A stretch of 5,387 nt of DNA from an uncultured Lachnospiraceae bacterium (lineage in GTDB: Bacteria; Bacillota; Clostridia; Lachnospirales; Lachnospiraceae). A program made the translations under genes and the position numbers. The DNA is taken from NCBI GenBank assembly GCA_947177105.1, contig CAMWTF010000199.1, positions 1-5,387 of the forward strand. The letters are read 5' to 3'. This document shows, in pieces, positions 1 through 5,387 of the stretch (positions within the stretch are counted from its first letter, which is position 1; the number at the start of each line of letters is the position of its first letter). The notes below the pieces were generated by a model. It saw nothing but the letters and a program-made list of their open reading frames with translations. It did no database searches and was not told where the DNA came from.

Positions 1-226
1 TCACCAGGCCCGCAATGTCCCCAAACTCAATTACCGCCGGAGTCCCCTTCTTTGACTGATACATGTCCCCTAACAGCTTCAGCCTCTGATCCGGCACTGC
101 CACTATGCCCACGTTGGGGTCGATAGTGCAAAAGGGGTAATTGGCTGATTCCGCCCCCGCCTTGGTCAATGAATTAAACAGAGTACTCTTTCCCACATTG
201 GGGAGTCCCACGATTCCCAGTTTCAT
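1..226 (-). CDS. ychF: Obg-like ATPase YchF, N-terminal part (cut by window edge)
   Basis: Encodes the first 75 residues of a YchF/OLA1-family P-loop NTPase. This soluble TRAFAC-class protein binds ribosomes and, unlike its GTPase relatives, prefers ATP; its roles are tied to translation and stress responses. Visible motifs are the Walker A/G1 GLPNVGKST at residues 7-15, a switch I segment with NYPFCTIDPN at about 29-38, and the G3 motif DIAG at 69-72. The MKLGIVGLPNVGKST opening is close to diagnostic of the family. The G4-like specificity motif, the coiled coil and the C-terminal TGS domain lie beyond the left edge, so nothing can be said about completeness. The ATG at 224-226 is preceded by AGGAGG (238-243) with an 11-nt spacer, which supports this start. 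The gene is 104 bp from rsgA on the same strand, so it may have its own promoter or be read through from rsgA. Confidence 0.96.
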   Translation of the reverse strand, partial: MKLGIVGLPNVGKSTLFNSLTKAGAESANYPFCTIDPNVGIVAVPDQRLKLLGDMYQSKKGTPAVIEFGDIAGLV

Positions 227-330
227 ATTTTCTATTTCCTCCTGAAAGCCTTGATTTTACAAGCTTTTTTATCTTTCTCATTTATAGCTATGCATATTCC
301 CTATATGCACTCAATCACACAGCTGTACTA
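227..330 (-). promoter_or_regulatory. AT-rich rsgA-ychF intergenic region with candidate ychF promoter
   Basis: This gap is clearly more AT-rich than the surrounding genes. On the minus strand a good -10-like TATAAA lies at 286-281, followed by a purine-rich leader and the ychF ribosome binding site at 243-238. No convincing -35 exists at the standard distance: the 17-nt-spaced hexamer at 309-304 is TGCATA, while a better TTGAGT at 314-309 is 22 nt from the -10. No G+C-rich stem followed by a T-run is present after rsgA, so I see no intrinsic terminator in the minus direction. The promoter call is therefore tentative. Confidence 0.35.
291..309. repeat. Perfect 7-bp inverted repeat, possible operator
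   Basis: TGCATAT (291-297) and ATATGCA (303-309) are perfect inverted copies separated by 5 bp. The element lies just upstream of the candidate -10 of ychF, overlapping where a -35 would sit, which is a normal position for a repressor or activator site. It is AT-rich and not followed by a T-run, so it does not look like a terminator. I recognise no regulator that matches it, and in AT-rich DNA such a repeat can arise by chance. Confidence 0.4.
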
Positions 331-1215
331 TTATCTGTATACAGGTTTTTTTGCCTTCAGTTCCTCATATAGCTGGCAATAATTCTCATACCGTAATCTG
401 CTGATCCGCCCCTGTTCCAGCGCCTGTTTGACGGCGCATTCCGGCTCTGCGGTGTGGGTGCAGCCGCCAAAGCGGCAGGACGCATCAAAGTCCCGAAATT
501 CCGGATAGTACGCTGCCAGCTGTTCCTTCTCCAAATCAAACAGCCCCAGAGAACTAAAGCCCGGCGTGTCCAGAATATAGGTGTCCTCACCCAGGGCAAT
601 CAATTCGCTGTGTCTGGTGGTATGCCTGCCCCTCTCGATCTTTTCGCTGATCTCCCCGGTCTCCATGACCGTACCCGACTGCAGACAGTTCACCAGGGAG
701 GATTTGCCCACGCCGCTGGGACCTGCCACTGTAGTGGTTCTGCCTTTCAGCTGCTCTTTCAGCTGCTCTATGCCCCGTTTTCCGGCGGCGCTGACCGTCA
801 GGACAGGGTAGCCGCAGGCTCTGTAGATATCCGCATAATCCCGGCCCTTTCCCTCCTGATCCAGGTCCAGCTTGTTCAGGCAGATGATGCAGGGAAGCCC
901 CTGCTGCCGCATCATGACCAGAAAACGGTCCAGGAGATTAAAATTTGGCTGGGGATGGGTGATGGCGAATATCACCAGGGCCTGGTCCACATTGGCCACC
1001 GCAGGACGGACCAGCTGGCTGGATCGGGGAAGAAGAGCACGGATATTCCCCGTCTTCTCCGTCTCGTTTAGCAGATCGATCTCCACGTCGTCCCCCACCA
1101 GCGGTTTTATCTGCTCCTTGCGGAATATTCCTTTTGCCTTGCACTCGTAAATCCCCCGCTCCGGCACATGCACATAATAGAACCCCGCAATCCCCTTTAT
1201 GATTTTCCCCCGCAT
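331..1215 (-). CDS. rsgA: Ribosome small-subunit-dependent GTPase RsgA (YloQ/CpgA)
   Basis: A 294-residue GTPase of late 30S subunit maturation; it binds the decoding region and its GTP hydrolysis is stimulated by the small subunit. Domains in order are an N-terminal OB fold (about 1-70), a circularly permuted G domain (about 72-225), and a C-terminal zinc-binding and helical region. The permutation is visible: G4 NKLD (114-117) and the SAAG-type G5 (142-145) come before G1 GPSGVGKSS (165-173), a switch threonine in RHTT (197-200), and G3 DTPG (216-219). Zinc ligands are Cys247, Cys252, His254 and Cys260. Length and motifs are normal. I chose the ATG at 1213-1215: AAGGA (1229-1225) is 9 nt upstream, while the in-frame TTG at 1219-1221 would be only 3 nt from it, and the MRGKIIKGIAGFYYV opening resembles Bacillus RsgA. 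It starts 15 bp after prkC. In B. subtilis this protein is a PrkC substrate. Confidence 0.97.
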   Translation of the reverse strand: MRGKIIKGIAGFYYVHVPERGIYECKAKGIFRKEQIKPLVGDDVEIDLLNETEKTGNIRALLPRSSQLVRPAVANVDQALVIFAITHPQPNFNLLDRFLVMMRQQGLPCIICLNKLDLDQEGKGRDYADIYRACGYPVLTVSAAGKRGIEQLKEQLKGRTTTVAGPSGVGKSSLVNCLQSGTVMETGEISEKIERGRHTTRHSELIALGEDTYILDTPGFSSLGLFDLEKEQLAAYYPEFRDFDASCRFGGCTHTAEPECAVKQALEQGRISRLRYENYCQLYEELKAKKPVYR

Positions 1216-1230
1216 AAGCAAAAGTCCTTC

Positions 1231-3363
1231 CTATTCCTGTTCAAACTCTATCCTCCGCTCTACGGATTTGCTCTGGGGCACACCGTCCACCGTCACCGTG
1301 TAAGTCAGAGTAACGGTTCCCCATTGCGAAGAGATCCCGTAAACGTTCACTGTCTGCGGGAATGTGCTGGTAACAACATCCATCAGGACATTTCCGGCAT
1401 CCGTCACCAGAGTCACATGCACATCGCTGCCGGAAGAATAATCCGGGGCCTCACTGATGCTGGGAGCCACTATGGAGGCGTTGCATTTATAGGTGATACC
1501 GCTTGCCGGGTCCTTGCCAAGACTGATAGAGAATACGATTGGCGTACCCGGATCCAGAGGGGTTCCTACGGAAAAATTCTGGTAGCAGACCAGATCCTTG
1601 GCAATGACGTCACTGTATTCCTGTCCTATAGACTGTAGGATCATGCCGTTTTCGTGTATCCACTCCTCGGCCTCAATCTGGTCACAGCCGATGAGATTGG
1701 GCATGGCAACTTTATTGTCCTCCAGTCCCAGACTCACGTTCACATTGACGGTGGATCCCTTGGCCGCAGGATCGCCTCCCACGGGAAGCTGGCTGATCAC
1801 CCTGCCCTTTTCCACCAGGCCGGTATAGCTTTCCAGACGGTTTACCACAAGCCCTTCCGCAGTGATCTTGTTGTAGGCTTCCTCATAGGTCAGCCCCATC
1901 ACATCCGGTACAGACACGGCCTCCGTACCGGCGCTGACCGTCAGGACTACAACACTGTTTACCTCCACCTCTTCACCTGCCGCAATGTCCGTGGTGATCA
2001 CCGTATTTTCCTCGTAGGTCTCGGACTCCACTGTGTTCACTTCGGGAACCAGGCCGATGCGCACGATCTCTCTCTTGGCATCCTCCACGTTCCATCCCAG
2101 TACATTCACCATCTGCACGGTCAGCGCACTGCCCTGTCCGCTCCCCGAAGACGCAGTGCCCTCCGGCAGTATCACGCCACTGCTCTCCTCTGTTTCTGTA
2201 TCAATCTTATTGCCGATATCGTCCTTGTTCATGAAACCGAATATCCTGCCCACCAACACCAGGATCACTGCGCAGATGACCACTCCGGCCAGCACAGCCA
2301 GCACGACGGTCACCTTTTCCATCCGGCTGTCCCCGCCGTCATATTCGTCTTCCTCATAGTACTCCTCCTCCCCGTCATACTCTTCATCCTGGGGGGGCCT
2401 GGTGTACTGTGCGTTCAGGCGCATCTGCTCCTCGTAGGCATCCTGACGCTGGGCTTTTCTCTTGATCTGCACCATCTCCGCCTCGGAGATGGCCCGGGTG
2501 CTGGCCTCCTCGTCCATGTCCCTGGACACTACAAAGTCTTCGTCCGGGCTGATCAGGGACTGCTTCAGATCCGCAATCACCTCCGCCATGTTCTGGTAGC
2601 GCCTGTCGGGAGATTTCTGGCAGCACTTCATCACGATGGCCTCCACGCTGCCGGGGATTTCCGGCACAAATTCCTTGGGGGATGTCATCTCTTCCTGTAT
2701 ATGCTTGATGGCAATAGCCACCGTCGTCTCCCCGTTGAAGGGCACACGTCCCGTCAGCATCTCAAACAGGGTGATGCCCAGGGAGTAGATATCGCTCTTC
2801 TCATCGCTGTAGCCGCCCCTGGCCTGCTCCGGCGATGTGTAATGCACGGATCCCATCACATTGGAGGTGATGGTGTTGCTGGTGGCGGCCTTGGCTATGC
2901 CAAAATCTGTCACCTTCACCTTGCCTTCCCGGGAAATGATGATATTCTGGGGCTTGATGTCCCGGTGGATGATATGGTTGTTGTGGGCGGCCTCGATGCC
3001 CATGCTCACCTGGATGGCGATACTGACAGCCTCCTTGTAGGACAGCCGGGCCTTCCGCTCAATATATTTTTTCAGCGTAATGCCTTCCACCAGTTCCATG
3101 ACGATATAGTAAATGTCATTCTCCGCCCCCACATCGTACACGTTGACGATGTTGGGGTGCATGAGGCTCGCCGCTGCCTGGGCTTCAATCCGGAACTTGG
3201 ACACAAAATTCTCGTTCTCACTGAATTCCTGTTTCAGCACCTTCACCGCCACATAGCGGTTCAGCTTATGACATTTCGCTTTATATACATCGGACATGCC
3301 GCCGGTACCGATCTTCTCCAGTATCTCATAGCGGTCGCCAATCATCATCCCTATTTTTACCAT
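1231..3363 (-). CDS. prkC: PASTA-domain membrane Ser/Thr protein kinase PrkC/Stk1
   Basis: A 710-residue Hanks-type kinase that phosphorylates cytoplasmic proteins in response to peptidoglycan-related signals. The kinase domain (about 12-270) has the glycine-rich loop GTGGMSDV (19-26), Lys41, the helix-C Glu60, HRDIKPQN (133-140, catalytic Asp135), DFG (153-155), activation-loop threonines 161, 164 and 166, and SPE (177-179), so it should be active. A charged linker (about 275-350) ends in an acidic, tyrosine-rich patch at 326-345. One transmembrane helix follows at about 351-371. Outside the cell lie a short Ser/Gly-rich stretch, then three PASTA repeats at about 415-480, 483-548 and 552-617; the first lacks the usual VPNVxG opening. 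A Thr/Val-rich, probably beta-sandwich segment of about 90 residues (620-710) ends the protein. The ATG at 3361-3363 has GGAG 8 nt upstream. The phosphatase gene lies 59 bp upstream. Confidence 0.97.
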   Translation of the reverse strand: MVKIGMMIGDRYEILEKIGTGGMSDVYKAKCHKLNRYVAVKVLKQEFSENENFVSKFRIEAQAAASLMHPNIVNVYDVGAENDIYYIVMELVEGITLKKYIERKARLSYKEAVSIAIQVSMGIEAAHNNHIIHRDIKPQNIIISREGKVKVTDFGIAKAATSNTITSNVMGSVHYTSPEQARGGYSDEKSDIYSLGITLFEMLTGRVPFNGETTVAIAIKHIQEEMTSPKEFVPEIPGSVEAIVMKCCQKSPDRRYQNMAEVIADLKQSLISPDEDFVVSRDMDEEASTRAISEAEMVQIKRKAQRQDAYEEQMRLNAQYTRPPQDEEYDGEEEYYEEDEYDGGDSRMEKVTVVLAVLAGVVICAVILVLVGRIFGFMNKDDIGNKIDTETEESSGVILPEGTASSGSGQGSALTVQMVNVLGWNVEDAKREIVRIGLVPEVNTVESETYEENTVITTDIAAGEEVEVNSVVVLTVSAGTEAVSVPDVMGLTYEEAYNKITAEGLVVNRLESYTGLVEKGRVISQLPVGGDPAAKGSTVNVNVSLGLEDNKVAMPNLIGCDQIEAEEWIHENGMILQSIGQEYSDVIAKDLVCYQNFSVGTPLDPGTPIVFSISLGKDPASGITYKCNASIVAPSISEAPDYSSGSDVHVTLVTDAGNVLMDVVTSTFPQTVNVYGISSQWGTVTLTYTVTVDGVPQSKSVERRIEFEQE

Positions 3364-3422
3364 GCTTCTTTCTCCGTTCTCACTACTCTATGCCAATCTG
3401 GATCGGGAGCCAATCCGCCCTT
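3364..3422 (-). other. stp-prkC intergenic gap
   Basis: The 59-bp gap is the longest break inside the rlmN-stp-prkC-rsgA run. It carries the prkC ribosome binding site (GGAG at 3375-3372). I see no stem with a T-run and no convincing -35/-10 pair, so read-through from stp into prkC is the simplest reading. A weak internal promoter cannot be excluded by eye. Confidence 0.4.
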
Positions 3423-4151
3423 TCAGTCCTGCGGCTCAATCAGGAGCACTGCGATATTATCCTTGCCGCCGTGGGCGTTGGCCGCCTCTATCAGCCTCTG
3501 GGCCTTCTCTGACAGTTCCCCATGGCCGCCCAGTATCTCCTGAATCTCCTGATCCTCCAGCATATTGGTCAGGCCGTCCGAACACAGCAGCACGATATCC
3601 CCCATCGTCAGTTCCACGGTGAAAAAATCCACCTCCACGGTGTCGTTGGCCCCTATGGCTCTGGTGATAATGTTCTTGTCCGGGTGGTTGCGGGCGGCTT
3701 CTCGGTTGATGCCTCCCATCCGCACCATCTCCTCCACCAGGGAGTGATCCCTGGTGATCTGCCGTATTCCTTCATTCACCACATAGAGCCTGCTGTCCCC
3801 CACATTGGCCACCTGCAGATGCCTCCCCAGGCATGTAGCCGCCACCACGGTGGTGCCCATCCCCTCCAGGCTCTCATCCTCGCTGGCTCTCCTGCGAATA
3901 TGGGTGTTGGCTGTCTCAATCGCCTTCTGCAAAATCAACATGGGATTCTTCTCAAAGGACCGCTCCACACAGTTGCAGATGGTCTCCACGGTATATTTTG
4001 ATGCATACTCCCCGGCCTTATGCCCTCCCATGCCGTCCGCCACAATGAACAGGTTGGGCAGATTCCCAATGGCCCGCTCCGAGGTGAACACATAGTCCTG
4101 ATTCTGTTTTCTCTTCCTGCCGATATCGGTGATTGAAAACGTCTTTAGCAC
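3423..4151 (-). CDS. stp: PP2C-family Ser/Thr phosphatase Stp/PrpC
   Basis: A 242-residue single-domain PPM phosphatase, the usual partner of the PASTA kinase; it removes phosphate from the kinase and its substrates in the cytoplasm. Metal-site and core motifs are all present: the N-terminal DIGRKRKQNQD (about 9-19), DGMGGH (about 39-44, Asp39 bridging the two metals), GMGTT (about 96-100), NVGDSR (about 115-120), SDGL (about 190-193), and the C-terminal GGKDNI (about 227-232) supplying the last metal aspartate. There is no signal peptide or membrane segment, and length is typical. The start is GTG at 4149-4151, with AGGAGG (4164-4159) 7 nt upstream inside the last codons of rlmN. The rlmN stop is only 2 nt away, so translation is probably coupled. 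The gene next to a kinase in the same transcript fits an antagonistic pair. Confidence 0.97.
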   Translation of the reverse strand: MLKTFSITDIGRKRKQNQDYVFTSERAIGNLPNLFIVADGMGGHKAGEYASKYTVETICNCVERSFEKNPMLILQKAIETANTHIRRRASEDESLEGMGTTVVAATCLGRHLQVANVGDSRLYVVNEGIRQITRDHSLVEEMVRMGGINREAARNHPDKNIITRAIGANDTVEVDFFTVELTMGDIVLLCSDGLTNMLEDQEIQEILGGHGELSEKAQRLIEAANAHGGKDNIAVLLIEPQD

Positions 4152-4153
4152 GT

Positions 4154-5206
4154 CTACTCCTCCTGCATATAGGAACGTCTCAGCTGCCCGCAGGCGCCGT
4201 CGATGTCCCTCCCCATTTCCCTTCTTATAGTAACATTAATTCCATTTTTTTCAAGCAAATTTTTAAATGCCTGTATCCTGCCTGTCTCGGACTGCACATA
4301 TTCCCGCTCTTTGATGGGGTTTACCGGGATCAGGTTCACATGACAGCGCAGCGGCCCCGCCAGCCCTGCCAGCAGCCGGGCATCCTCACGGGTATCGTTT
4401 ACGCCGCCCACCAGGCTATATTCAAAAGTGATACGTCTTCCTGTCTGTGCAAAATAGTATTCACATGCCTCCATCAGCTGTGCTATGCTGTAACGGTTGG
4501 CAACAGGCATAAGGCTCCTGCGCTTCTCGTCGGTGGCGGCATGAAGCGACAGGGCCAGGGTGATCTGCAGCTTCTCCTGGGCCAATCTCCTCATCTCCGG
4601 CACCAGCCCGCAGGTGGATACCGTGATATTTCTGGCGCTGATGTGCAGTCCCTGTTCGTCTGTCAGAAGCCGCAAAAACTGCAGCAGACTGTCATAGTTG
4701 TCCAGGGGCTCCCCCGTGCCCATAACCACCACATTGGACACCCTCTCCCCGGTGAGCAGGCTGATGGCATAAATCTGGTCCAACATCTCTCCGGGCAAAA
4801 GCCCCCGCACCAGTCCCCCCAGAGTGGACGCGCAGAATTTACACCCCATCCTGCATCCCACCTGGGAGGAGATGCATACGCTGTTGCCGTGCTTATAGCG
4901 CATCCACACGCTCTCCACCACATGGCCGTCCTCCAGGGCAAAGAGAAACTTTTTCGTACCGTCTATCCGAGACTCCTGCATCTGCACCTGCCGCAGGCAG
5001 GTGCAGGCATAGCGCTTTGTTAGTTCCCTGCGCAGCTCCCCAGGCAGGTTGGTCATGCTGTCATAGTCCCTGGCCAGCTTCTGATGTATCCACTGGTAGA
5101 GCTGCCGGGCCCGGAAGGGCTTCTCCCCCAGAGCCGCCAGTTCCTCCTGCAGCTGTGGGAGCGACAGGGACTTGATATCCAATTTTCCGCTCTGGGTCTT
5201 CCACAT
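4154..5206 (-). CDS. rlmN: 23S rRNA (A2503-C2)/tRNA (A37-C2) methyltransferase RlmN
   Basis: A 350-residue radical-SAM enzyme that methylates C2 of A2503 in 23S rRNA, near the peptidyl transferase centre, and C2 of A37 in a subset of tRNAs. An N-terminal RNA-binding region (about 10-95, with GEKPFRARQLYQWIH) precedes the radical-SAM barrel. The 4Fe-4S cysteines are Cys118, Cys122 and Cys125 in CRMGCKFC. Cys339 in IDGACGQL is the methyl-carrying cysteine, and Cys111 sits 7 residues before the first cluster cysteine, as the helper cysteine does in E. coli RlmN. GTGEPL (163-168) is the SAM-binding glycine motif. This set separates RlmN from other radical-SAM families; Cfr is close, but the chromosomal context favours RlmN. 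I chose ATG 5204-5206; AAAGG (5221-5217) is 10 nt upstream. The adjacent in-frame GTG at 5207-5209 is nearly as good at 7 nt. Extension to the ATG at 5326 would run through repeat DNA. Confidence 0.96.
   Translation of the reverse strand: MWKTQSGKLDIKSLSLPQLQEELAALGEKPFRARQLYQWIHQKLARDYDSMTNLPGELRRELTKRYACTCLRQVQMQESRIDGTKKFLFALEDGHVVESVWMRYKHGNSVCISSQVGCRMGCKFCASTLGGLVRGLLPGEMLDQIYAISLLTGERVSNVVVMGTGEPLDNYDSLLQFLRLLTDEQGLHISARNITVSTCGLVPEMRRLAQEKLQITLALSLHAATDEKRRSLMPVANRYSIAQLMEACEYYFAQTGRRITFEYSLVGGVNDTREDARLLAGLAGPLRCHVNLIPVNPIKEREYVQSETGRIQAFKNLLEKNGINVTIRREMGRDIDGACGQLRRSYMQEE
4159..4164 (-). promoter_or_regulatory. Ribosome binding site of stp inside rlmN
   Basis: AGGAGG overlaps the final Gln-Glu-Glu codons of rlmN and sits 7 nt before the GTG start of stp. 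This near-consensus site supports the GTG start and implies that ribosomes ending rlmN can re-initiate on stp. Confidence 0.85.
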
Positions 5207-5220
5207 CACACCCCAACCTT

Positions 5221-5232
5221 TCTTAATTAAGA
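5221..5232. repeat. 12-bp perfect palindrome upstream of rlmN
   Basis: TCTTAATTAAGA is self-complementary over 12 bp. It bridges the inner end of the first 55-bp repeat copy and the rlmN ribosome binding site, which follows at once. It may be a chance AT palindrome or a junction product of repeat insertion; its place at the repeat boundary is the only reason to list it. Confidence 0.4.
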
Positions 5233-5281
5233 GTACCGCATGTTCCCTTCCACCACACGATCCCTGTGATGAATGTCCGGC
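5227..5281 (-). repeat. 55-bp direct repeat, gene-proximal copy
   Basis: Identical over all 55 bases to 5333-5387; the offset is 106 bp. The match breaks at 5226 (A here, T at 5332). This copy is only one arm of the palindromic unit: on the rlmN side the inverted partner arm is absent, and unique sequence with the rlmN ribosome binding site begins instead. It therefore looks like the terminal half-unit of an array. Confidence 0.9.
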
Positions 5282-5293
5282 CGCTTTGGGCGT

Positions 5294-5386
5294 CCAGACA
5301 TCCATCAGTGTGCTGTACGGGAACATGCTGATTTAAGAGTACCGCATGTTCCCTTCCACCACACGATCCCTGTGATGAATGTCCGG
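5294..5386 (-). repeat. 93-nt palindromic unit, strong RNA hairpin
   Basis: Read on the minus strand, 5386-5373 pairs with 5307-5294 (14 pairs, two of them G-U), 5364-5357 with 5315-5308 (7 of 8), and 5353-5344 with 5328-5319 (10 of 10). The loop is 15 nt (5343-5329). One arm has an 8-nt bulge (5372-5365), and a 3-by-3 internal loop separates the two inner stems. Total is 31 pairs. There is no T-run after it, so it is not a classical intrinsic terminator. I recognise no riboswitch or named RNA. It could be a REP/MITE-like intergenic repeat or a structured leader RNA for rlmN. Confidence 0.75.
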
Positions 5387-5387
5387 C
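5333..5387 (-). repeat. 55-bp direct repeat, distal copy at window edge
   Basis: The second identical copy; it reaches the last base of the window, so the true length of identity is unknown. Together with the inverted arm at 5294-5328 it forms the palindromic unit. If the 106-bp period continues past the edge, this is part of a tandem array. Confidence 0.9.

Noticed and set aside
245..270. Stem (8 pairs, one bulge, 6-nt loop) followed by a T-run in the plus direction, terminator-like
   Set aside because: It is AT-rich and weak, it points in the plus direction where no gene exists to be terminated, and it lies in the ychF leader. It could matter only if an antisense transcript exists.
335..344. 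10-bp palindrome CTGTATACAG at the end of rsgA
   Set aside because: It falls mainly in the last codons of rsgA and is short enough to be chance; no T-run follows in either direction.
454..1071. Plus-strand frame of 205 codons antisense to rsgA
   Set aside because: No domain; it mirrors the rsgA coding sequence, which is intact and conserved.
1216..1221. TTG start for rsgA two codons upstream of the chosen ATG
   Set aside because: The AAGGA box would be only 3 nt away, too close, while it is 9 nt from the ATG.
1654..3543. Open frame of 629 codons on the plus strand, antisense to prkC
   Set aside because: It is rich in His, Leu and Gly with no recognisable domain, lies antisense to an intact kinase gene, and has no supporting ribosome binding site that I can see. 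It is explained by codon bias of the opposite strand.
4133..5023. Open frame of 296 codons on the plus strand, antisense to rlmN
   Set aside because: Its translation is low-complexity in His/Gln/Pro and matches no family, while rlmN on the other strand has all catalytic motifs.
5207..5326. Extension of RlmN by 40 residues to an upstream ATG at 5326
   Set aside because: The extra residues are translated from the palindromic repeat, no ribosome binding site precedes that ATG, and the family normally begins close to residue 1 of the 350-residue form.
5227..5387. CRISPR array
   Set aside because: Only two repeat copies are visible, the repeat is 55 bp, and the intervening sequence is an inverted copy of the repeat rather than a unique spacer. 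No cas gene is present.

Overview
The window looks like chromosomal DNA of a moderately GC-rich, low-G+C-phylum anaerobe. A clostridial (Lachnospiraceae-like) Firmicute is the best guess. This rests on the gene order rlmN, PP2C phosphatase, PASTA kinase, rsgA, on the sequence style of these proteins, and on AGGAGG-type ribosome binding sites. The genus cannot be named from what is visible. Every gene I accept is on the minus strand, so transcription runs from the right edge to the left edge.

Right to left: positions 5207-5387 hold no gene. They carry a 55-bp sequence present twice at a 106-bp spacing, with a long inverted copy of it in between. As minus-strand RNA the outer copy and the inverted copy would fold into a 93-nt hairpin. 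Next comes rlmN (4154-5206, 23S rRNA/tRNA adenine-C2 methyltransferase). Two bases later follows stp/prpC (3423-4151, GTG start, PP2C Ser/Thr phosphatase). After a 59-bp gap comes prkC (1231-3363, membrane Ser/Thr kinase with three PASTA repeats), and 15 bp later rsgA (331-1215, circularly permuted 30S-assembly GTPase). A 104-bp AT-rich gap with a perfect 7-bp inverted repeat then leads to the start of ychF (2-226, Obg-like ATPase), which runs off the left edge.

The four complete genes have operon-like spacing, with translational coupling between rlmN and stp. They form the widespread Firmicutes module that places a reversible Ser/Thr phosphorylation switch (PrkC/Stp) among ribosome-maturation genes. 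PrkC senses cell-wall fragments through its extracellular PASTA repeats and phosphorylates cytoplasmic targets; Stp reverses this. RsgA-family GTPases are known PrkC substrates in Bacillus. RlmN and YchF also act on or at the ribosome, so the region as a whole links envelope state to translation.

The genes are ordinary and intact. The unusual part is the alternating palindromic repeat next to rlmN. It is the only structure the known genes do not explain, and it stops exactly at the window edge after 55 identical bases, which could mean an unresolved tandem array. Secondary points are a likely synteny change after rsgA (ychF where rpe/thiN would be expected), a C-terminal extension and an acidic tyrosine-rich linker in PrkC, and the inverted repeat before ychF.
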